Below, piece by piece: positions 12,471 through 17,472 of a DNA stretch of 17,472 bases. The notes under the pieces are model-generated. The model ran no database searches. It saw only the letters and a program-made list of their open reading frames with translations, and was not told the DNA's origin. A program made the translations under genes and the position numbers. The stretch spans positions 1 to 17,472 of the forward strand of contig JAQUAC010000015.1 of NCBI GenBank assembly GCA_028687415.1, given 5' to 3'. Numbering within the stretch: the stretch's first letter is position 1; each line of letters starts with the position of its first letter. This DNA comes from Acidocella sp. GTDB lineage: Bacteria > Pseudomonadota > Alphaproteobacteria > Acetobacterales > Acetobacteraceae.

Positions 12471-15400
12471 TCACAACCCCAGCCCACGTTCTTGCCCGAA
12501 CCCCGGCCCGATGCTCTGGCTGATCGCCCGCTCCACGGTCGGCGCTTGCAGCACCCGGCCCAGCCAGGAACCGGGTGTAATCCCCAGCGTCTTGGCCTGC
12601 GCCCGCATCACCGACTCAAGCTGTGGATCGCGTTTCAGGGCACCGGCAATGTTTTTCAGCTCATCCGCGAGCTTGCCGCGGGCTTCGGCCTGATCCCAGC
12701 CGCTTAGCCGCTCATGCTGCGCCTCCAAACGCTGGCAAACCTTCACCAGCCGCGCGGCATACAGCTCCGGCTCCCGGCTCACCCGTTCCTCGTGCTTGAT
12801 CCCGGCCACCAATTGCCCGGCCCGCTCCCGTCCTTGCAATTCGGTCATCGCCCGCTGAGTAGCCGGCTCGTAGGCCAAAGCCGCCCGCAAATCGCGCAAC
12901 GCACCAGGCCGGATTTCATCAAGGGCCGCACCCGCATCGCGCAACGCCTGTTTTTGCGAATCCAGCACGGGCAGGTTTTCCGCGCGCATCAGCCCGATAT
13001 CGGACCAGGCCCGTGCGTAACGCTCCACCGCCTGCTCCAGCCGCACGGCCGGATCGGCCCGTACCTGGGCGGGGCCGGCCTCGACCGATTGGCGGCCGGT
13101 GCTGAGCTTCAGGCCATCGAACATGCCGCGCTTCAGCGTCGGCCGTACCGTCGCATCCTGGTCCCGCGTCGGGCGGAGTGATCCAAGGTTCTCACGGAGG
13201 GGTTCCGGCACCTGCTGCTCGCGCATCGCCGCCGGAACCAAAATCTCGCTCTCAGTCCCGCGCACCGCGAACCCCCGGCGCTGGGCATAACCGGCCCGGT
13301 CGTAATCCAGCGTCGTCTCCTTGGTCTGGGACCGCGACAGCCGCGCCGTGAGCGCGCCCATGTCGCTGAATTCGGACCGATCGGCATACAGCGCCACCCC
13401 GTCGCGGTGGCGGGTCATCGCCACATAGGTCATGTGCCGGTCCATCGTGCCGGAGGCCAGCACATAGGCCCGGTCCACTGTCGCCCCTTGGCTCTTATGG
13501 ATGGTGGTCGCATAGCCATGGTCCACCGCCGCATAATCCGCCATCGAGACCGAGAGCGTTCGCCCCAGACCAGGTCCCTGAGCGGAATCCAGCCGGATCG
13601 ACAAATGCCCCTCGGTAGCCTGTGCCACCGTACCCAGCATGCCGTTTTTCACACCCAGCTCCCGGTTGTTCTCGCGGAACAACACCCGGTCGCCCGGCGC
13701 GAACGCCCGCGCCCCCTCACTGGTCTGGTAGACCAGCTCGCCGGTCAGCTCGCCGCGCCCCTGCCTTGCATCGCGGATGGCGTCATTCAGCGCCGCGACA
13801 TCGGCGCGCCGATGCGCCAGCACCAACCGCGAGCCCGCCGGCCGCGCATCCATGTCGGCCATCACATCGCGCACGACGGCATTGCGCGCGCTGGCCCCAT
13901 CCTCGGCAAAAGTGATCGCGCCGCGCTCGGCATAAGCCGTCAGACCCTCAGCGGTGCGGTGCCGGCCAAAATCCACCGACGCCGCTCGCTGCCAGTCCTG
14001 GCGCTGCCGCCGAATCCCCTCCAGCTCCACACAACCAACCCGCTCAGCCACAGCCCGGAACGCCGCCCCCGCCCCGATCGGCTGCAACTGCTCAGGGTCG
14101 CCCACCAGCACGATCTTGGCCCCGGCCAGGTCCGCCTCAGTGATGAACCGGGAGAGCTGCTTCGAGCCCACCATCCCGGCCTCGTCGATCACAAACACGT
14201 CGCGCGGCCCGAGCTTATCAAAGTCTCGTTCCCAACCCCGCTCCCATGACGCCAGGGTGCGCGACGCAATGCCAGAAGACTCCGCCAGACCCTCGGCCGC
14301 TTTGCCCGCCAGCGCCGCACCACGCACCCGATACCCCTGCGCCTCCCAGGCCTCCCGCGCCGCCGCCAGCATCGTGCTCTTGCCCGCTCCCGCCAGACCC
14401 ACCACCACAGAAATGCGCGCCGGCCCGGTCACCGCCTCGATCGCCGCCACCTGCTCGACGGCCAGCCCCGCCCCACCGGCCAGGCGGATCGCGCTATCCT
14501 GCCGCGCCACCGCCGCCGCGACATGCCGGCCCGCCACCCCACGGTCCAGGCGAGCGCCCATGCGGTCGGCACTCACCGCCATGTCACGCTCAATCGCCAC
14601 CATCTCCCGCGTCGAATACCGCGCCGGCTCGATCACGCGGCCGTGATCATGACCAGGTTCGCCCTCAGCGCCGCCGGCGCGAACCATTTCCGGCTGCAAC
14701 TCCACCAGCGCCGGCGACGCCATGACCTTCGCCAGCGCGTTCTGGAATTCCTCAGCCTCCCCGATATAGCGATGCAGCGCCCGCGCGATGTCCTGCCGGT
14801 CAAACACGCTCTTCTCACCTGTCAGAATGGTCAGCACCTGCTCGGGCTGCTCCCGGATTAGCGCGGCATTGCGCCGCGCCGCCTCCTCATCGAGCCGCAC
14901 CCGCGACACCGGCTTGCCGCGCCGTTCCATCTGCGTCGCATGCACGCCCATATGCTGCGTCGGCTCAATCTCCAGCCCCCGCTCCTGATGCGAGCGATGG
15001 TCAATCCGCACATCCAGCCCGGCCCGCGTCAGATGCGTGTTGCTCAACTGCTCCCAGCTAATCCGCATATCCCGCAACTGTTCATGCGTTGTCGGCAACC
15101 CCAGCGCCACCAGTCTGCCGTTCTCCAGCTCCAGCTCGGATTTCTCGCCCCGGCCGAACGGTGTGACCGGCGCCACACCTTCCCCAGCACCGACGCCGCC
15201 GGCCATCACCACCTTGCGCGTCGTCATCATGATATGCGCGTGATGGTTCAACACACTGCTGTCGCGGTGGGGATTATGGATCGCAAAATCCACCGCTACC
15301 CCGTACCGATCGGCCAGACTTTGGGCGAATTCACGCGTCAGCTCTACCCGCTGCTCAGCCGTCAACTCGTGTGGCAAGGCAACCTCGACCTCCCGCGCCA

Positions 15401-15686
15401 CCCGCGCATCCTTACGTTTCTCAGCCGCCTCTGCCGCGTTCCACAATGTCGAACGCTCTTGCGCCCACCCCAGACCGGGACTCTGGATCGGGCGACCGTC
15501 CTCCGCCATCCTGTCACCGGGCAGCACGATCTCGGAATGTTCAACGCCTGAACGCCGGGTAAAATCATGGGTTAGGCCATCGCGTTCATTGGTCAGCTTT
15601 TCGGCCGTCCGGTACGCAGCAGCGGCCACAGCACTTCTTCCAGTCGCACGCGAGATTGGCTTCATGCTTAAATGGTAGATTGCCAT
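12471..15686 (-). CDS. traA: MOBQ / Ti-type TraA relaxase-helicase
   Basis: A 1071-residue conjugative relaxase fused to a helicase; it nicks oriT, stays bound to the strand and unwinds it. The start MAIYHLSMKPISR (ATG at 15686) matches the MobA/MobL family; a TTG six codons earlier is less likely. Probable catalytic Tyr is Y25, the same position as in RSF1010 MobA. The HUH metal site is HNPH (137-140) and NHHAHIM (147-153). The helicase part has Walker A GLAGAGKS (430-437), Walker B VIDEAG (499-504) and HGYATTIHKSQG (723-734). The last 300 residues are charged and helical. It is full length. Its promoter region overlaps oriT, which would let the protein regulate itself. Confidence 0.95.
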   Translation of the reverse strand: MAIYHLSMKPISRATGRSAVAAAAYRTAEKLTNERDGLTHDFTRRSGVEHSEIVLPGDRMAEDGRPIQSPGLGWAQERSTLWNAAEAAEKRKDARVAREVEVALPHELTAEQRVELTREFAQSLADRYGVAVDFAIHNPHRDSSVLNHHAHIMMTTRKVVMAGGVGAGEGVAPVTPFGRGEKSELELENGRLVALGLPTTHEQLRDMRISWEQLSNTHLTRAGLDVRIDHRSHQERGLEIEPTQHMGVHATQMERRGKPVSRVRLDEEAARRNAALIREQPEQVLTILTGEKSVFDRQDIARALHRYIGEAEEFQNALAKVMASPALVELQPEMVRAGGAEGEPGHDHGRVIEPARYSTREMVAIERDMAVSADRMGARLDRGVAGRHVAAAVARQDSAIRLAGGAGLAVEQVAAIEAVTGPARISVVVGLAGAGKSTMLAAAREAWEAQGYRVRGAALAGKAAEGLAESSGIASRTLASWERGWERDFDKLGPRDVFVIDEAGMVGSKQLSRFITEADLAGAKIVLVGDPEQLQPIGAGAAFRAVAERVGCVELEGIRRQRQDWQRAASVDFGRHRTAEGLTAYAERGAITFAEDGASARNAVVRDVMADMDARPAGSRLVLAHRRADVAALNDAIRDARQGRGELTGELVYQTSEGARAFAPGDRVLFRENNRELGVKNGMLGTVAQATEGHLSIRLDSAQGPGLGRTLSVSMADYAAVDHGYATTIHKSQGATVDRAYVLASGTMDRHMTYVAMTRHRDGVALYADRSEFSDMGALTARLSRSQTKETTLDYDRAGYAQRRGFAVRGTESEILVPAAMREQQVPEPLRENLGSLRPTRDQDATVRPTLKRGMFDGLKLSTGRQSVEAGPAQVRADPAVRLEQAVERYARAWSDIGLMRAENLPVLDSQKQALRDAGAALDEIRPGALRDLRAALAYEPATQRAMTELQGRERAGQLVAGIKHEERVSREPELYAARLVKVCQRLEAQHERLSGWDQAEARGKLADELKNIAGALKRDPQLESVMRAQAKTLGITPGSWLGRVLQAPTVERAISQSIGPGFGQERGLGL

Positions 15687-15687
15687 C

Positions 15688-15741
15688 GTGCTGCACTCTA
15701 TCAAGCACCGAGTTGCGCAGCAACTCGTAAGTGCGCCCTTA
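15688..15741. other. oriT: Origin of transfer (oriT), RSF1010-like nic region
   Basis: A perfect 8-bp hairpin CGAGTTGC-GCA-GCAACTCG (15709-15727) is followed directly by TAAGTGCGCCCTTA (15728-15741). RSF1010/R1162-type oriT has the same arrangement: inverted repeat, then GTAAGTGCGCCCT, with nicking after TAAGTGCG. By analogy the nick would fall between 15735 and 15736 on the plus strand. A further inverted repeat GTGCT/AGCAC (15688-15692 and 15704-15708) lies between the hairpin and the relaxase start. A TATAAG on the minus strand (15743-15738) may be part of the traA promoter. Confidence 0.85.
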
Positions 15742-15919
15742 TATCTCGCTGGAGCTCGATCTCGTCGGGAGGGTTCACGTCTTATGTCGATGGTCGAGGA
15801 ACTTGATGAGTATCTTTACTGGCTTGAGTATAGTTCTTAAGGTTGTGCCGTGCCAGCGTTTGAACACCAGATGATAAGCATGGTGTGCTGGTACTTGAGG
15901 CAGGGAGGAGCACGGACAC
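15742..15919. other. Non-coding region between oriT and the accessory mobilization gene
   Basis: About 180 bases without a supported gene. It should carry the plus-strand promoter for the downstream gene. TATAGT at 15829-15834 is a possible -10, but the best -35 (TTGATG, 15803-15808) is 20 bases away, so the assignment is weak. It probably also holds relaxosome-protein binding sites. Confidence 0.35.
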
Positions 15920-16255
15920 ATGGCCCGCAAATCGATTGAGGAACGGCTGGCCCAACTCGACGCCCAGCGCCAGGCTCTTAAAGCCCGGCTCGGCAAGGAG
16001 GAACGCGCCAAGGATACACGCCGCAAGGTGCTGCTCGGCGCGCTGGTGCTGCACAGGCTGGGTGAGGATAAACGCGAATTCGACAGAACCTTAAAAGAAT
16101 GGCTGCAACGCGAGCTGCCAGGATTTCTGTCCCGGCCCGATGATAAGGCCCTGTTCGACGATCTGCTGGCCGCACCGTCGGCAAGATCACAACAAGATGG
16201 TTCGAACACCAGCGAGCCCGATCAAATGGCAACGGTCGGAATACCAGAAACGTAA
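15920..16255 (+). CDS. MobC/TraD-like relaxosome accessory protein
   Basis: A 111-residue basic, helical protein divergent from the relaxase across oriT, the standard place for a small relaxosome component. Residues 1-30 (MARKSIEERLAQLDAQRQAL) look like a short coiled coil. KDTRRKVLLGALVLHRLGED (about 32-51) resembles the conserved core of TraD/TraC-type mobilization proteins of Ti-like systems. The tail after residue 85 is polar and variable. It likely binds oriT DNA and helps strand opening for the relaxase. GGAGG lies about 10 bases before the ATG. Naming is uncertain because these small proteins are called MobC, TraC or TraD in different plasmids. Confidence 0.75.
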   Translation: MARKSIEERLAQLDAQRQALKARLGKEERAKDTRRKVLLGALVLHRLGEDKREFDRTLKEWLQRELPGFLSRPDDKALFDDLLAAPSARSQQDGSNTSEPDQMATVGIPET

Positions 16256-16465
16256 GTTGTTCAAAGGCAATTCAGTTTTTGGATTGCCCAAAACGGCCAA
16301 ACAAACGGGTCTTCCTCAAAGCCATTTTTGCGGTGGTTCCACCACCCATGTCGGTTGTGCGCCAGAGCGAGCGCAGAGCGGGAGCCGCGTAGCGCGGCCC
16401 GGAGGGCCGTCTGGCGTTGCCCAGGACCGTGACAGATGAAAGCGGGACACAAATTTCCATTGGGC
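16256..16465. other. Non-coding segment between mobilization gene and IS21, with GC-rich hairpins
   Basis: 210 bases with no supported gene. Two overlapping hairpins are present: GCCGCG/CGCGGC (16384-16389, 16393-16398) and CGGCCC-GGA-GGGCCG (16395-16409). Their sequence resembles the segment at 1435-1464 beside the rep gene (shared AGCCGCGT, GCGGCCC and AGGGCCG blocks). The end of the segment (16440-16465, running into the IS end) is the second copy of the 29-base repeat also seen at 1393-1421. Confidence 0.5.
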
Positions 16466-16560
16466 TGTGGATTCCGACGCAATCCGGCCGGGGATTCCGA
16501 TTTGATGTCGGCCACCGTTCCGAGATGAAGCCGGCCAGGATTCCGATTTAAATCCGGCCA
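16466..16560 (+). repeat. IS21 left-end transposase-binding repeats and IRL
   Basis: Four units of the type TTCCGAN(6-8)CCGGCC, spaced about 20-25 bases: TTCCGACGCAATCCGGCC, TTCCGATTTGATGTCGGCC, TTCCGAGATGAAGCCGGCC and TTCCGATTTAAATCCGGCC. They mirror those at 1287-1383. Confidence 0.85.
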
Positions 16561-16643
16561 CCTGGCGGGGCTATTTCCGGCGTTTTCGTGTGGGTCAGCA
16601 ACTCGGGCATTTGCGCCTCGTGAACACTCACGGGGAGAGGCGG

Positions 16644-17472
16644 ATGCCGGCGAAGAGAGAGCTGACGATGAGGCAGATACGATACACATTACGGCTGGCC
16701 AGCGAGGGCATCAGCGCGCGGGCGATCGGGCGGATGCTGGGTGTGGCGCGGAGCACGATCCAGGATAATCTGAAGCGCGCCCAGGTGGCGGGATTGACGT
16801 GGCCGCTGCCGGGCGAGCTGACCGACGCGGCGCTGGAGGTGCTGCTTTTTGCCCGTAACGGCGCCCCGCGCGGCACGCGCCGGCGTGTCGAGCCCGCCTG
16901 GAGCACGCTGGCCTGCGAGCTCAAGCGCCCCGGCGTGAACCTGATGGTGCTCTGGGAGGAATATCGCGCGGCGCATCCGGATGGGTATGGCTACAGTCGC
17001 TTCTGCGACCTGTTCCGCGAATTTGAAGCGCGGCTGTCGCCGGTCATGCGCCAGGAGCACCGTGCCGGCGACAAGGTGTTTGTGGATTATTCCGGCAAAA
17101 AGCTTGGCATCACCGATCCGGTGACGGGGCGGGTGCGCGAGGCGGAAATCTTCGTCGCGGTGCTTGGCGCCTCGAATTACACCTACGCGGAGGCGACGTG
17201 GAGCCAAGCCCTGCCGGATTGGATCGGCGCGCATGTCCGCATGTTCCGGGCCTTTGGCGGCGTGCCGCGGCTGGCGGTGCCGGATAATCTGAAATCCGGC
17301 GTCAACAAGGCTTCGTTCTACGACCCGGAGATCAACCTCAGCTATGGCCGGATGGCGGCGCATTACGGCATCGGCATTCTGCCGGCCAGGCCAAGGCGCC
17401 CGAAGGACAAGGCCAAGGTTGAGGCCGGCGTGCGCTTTGCCCAGAGCTACATTCTGGGACGGCTGCGGCACC
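16644..17472 (+). CDS. istA: IS21-family transposase IstA, N-terminal fragment (cut by window edge)
   Basis: The first 276 codons of the IS21 transposase, open to the window edge. The ATG at 16644 is preceded by GGGAGAGG. Residues 9-45 form the N-terminal helix-turn-helix (YTLRLASEGISARAIGRMLG, then ARSTIQDNLKRA) that binds the repeated end sequences. The RNase-H-fold catalytic core is intact in this part: D148 (VFVDYSG), D214 (VPDNLKSG) and E260 (KAKVEAG), a complete DDE triad with about 65 and 45 residues between. Nothing suggests inactivation. Whether it continues into the fragment at 3-446 or belongs to a second copy is not decidable from the window. Confidence 0.93.
   Translation, partial: MPAKRELTMRQIRYTLRLASEGISARAIGRMLGVARSTIQDNLKRAQVAGLTWPLPGELTDAALEVLLFARNGAPRGTRRRVEPAWSTLACELKRPGVNLMVLWEEYRAAHPDGYGYSRFCDLFREFEARLSPVMRQEHRAGDKVFVDYSGKKLGITDPVTGRVREAEIFVAVLGASNYTYAEATWSQALPDWIGAHVRMFRAFGGVPRLAVPDNLKSGVNKASFYDPEINLSYGRMAAHYGIGILPARPRRPKDKAKVEAGVRFAQSYILGRLRH

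Larger units (their letters stand above)
16466..17472 (+). mobile_element. IS21-family element, left-hand part
   Basis: The left end of an IS21-family element, cut by the right window edge. The terminal TGTGGATTCCGACG (16466-16479) is the inverted match of the end at 1370-1383. Four TTCCGA...GGCC units follow to 16560, then istA begins. The orientation is the same as that of the left-hand copy. Confidence 0.9.

Noticed and set aside
16261..16689. Minus-strand open frame of 142 codons across the IS21 left end
   Set aside because: Its sequence derives from the terminal repeats (recurrent Asn-Arg-Asn-Pro-Gly-type translation). It covers the IS end and istA start and has no independent support.
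1..17472. CRISPR arrays, tRNA or rRNA genes
   Set aside because: No regularly spaced repeats and no tRNA- or rRNA-like sequence were noticed anywhere in the window.

Overview
The window looks like most of a small mobilizable plasmid from a GC-rich alphaproteobacterium. Acetobacteraceae or a close acidophile/acetic-acid relative is my best guess. This rests on the style of the replication, relaxase and DUF6118-type proteins and on GC-rich codon use; no chromosomal marker is present, so the host is an inference.

Layout. Both edges cut through IS21-family elements in the same orientation. The left edge (1-1383) holds the 3' end of istA, complete istB and the right end of the element. The right edge (16466-17472) holds the left end and the first 276 codons of istA. 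Between them lie: a rep-like helix-turn-helix gene (1492-2181, minus) with a 400-base leader containing a plus-strand terminator; a ParA plus ribbon-helix-helix partition operon (3494-2587, minus); a divergent BrnT/BrnA toxin-antitoxin pair (3644-4238, plus); a serine resolvase (4817-4239, minus) with a probable binding/resolution site upstream; a four-gene exopolysaccharide synthesis and export operon (10615-4894, minus); a PilZ-domain gene behind a small unknown gene (11541-10858, minus); a DUF6118-type membrane protein and a large MOBQ/Ti-TraA-type relaxase-helicase (15686-11758, minus); an oriT (about 15688-15741) whose core matches the RSF1010-type nic region; and a divergent MobC/TraD-like accessory gene (15920-16255, plus).

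How it fits together. Rep, ParAB, BrnTA and the resolvase form a maintenance module covering replication, segregation, post-segregational stability and dimer resolution. Relaxase, oriT and accessory protein form a mobilization module. No coupling protein or type IV secretion genes are visible, so transfer would need a helper. The cargo is the polysaccharide operon: a BcsB-like periplasmic protein, a small outer-membrane beta-barrel, a processive GT2 synthase carrying an N-terminal GspE-N/MshEN-like domain (as in NfrB-type synthases), and a polytopic membrane protein, joined by ATGA overlaps or a 3-base gap. A separate canonical PilZ protein sits just upstream on the same strand.

This combination (BcsB partner, NfrB-like synthase, minimal outer-membrane barrel without TPRs, membrane protein of unknown role, nearby PilZ, all on a mobilizable replicon) is the most interesting content. 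It may be a c-di-GMP-controlled exopolysaccharide system that differs from standard cellulose (bcs) loci. The polymer cannot be deduced from sequence.
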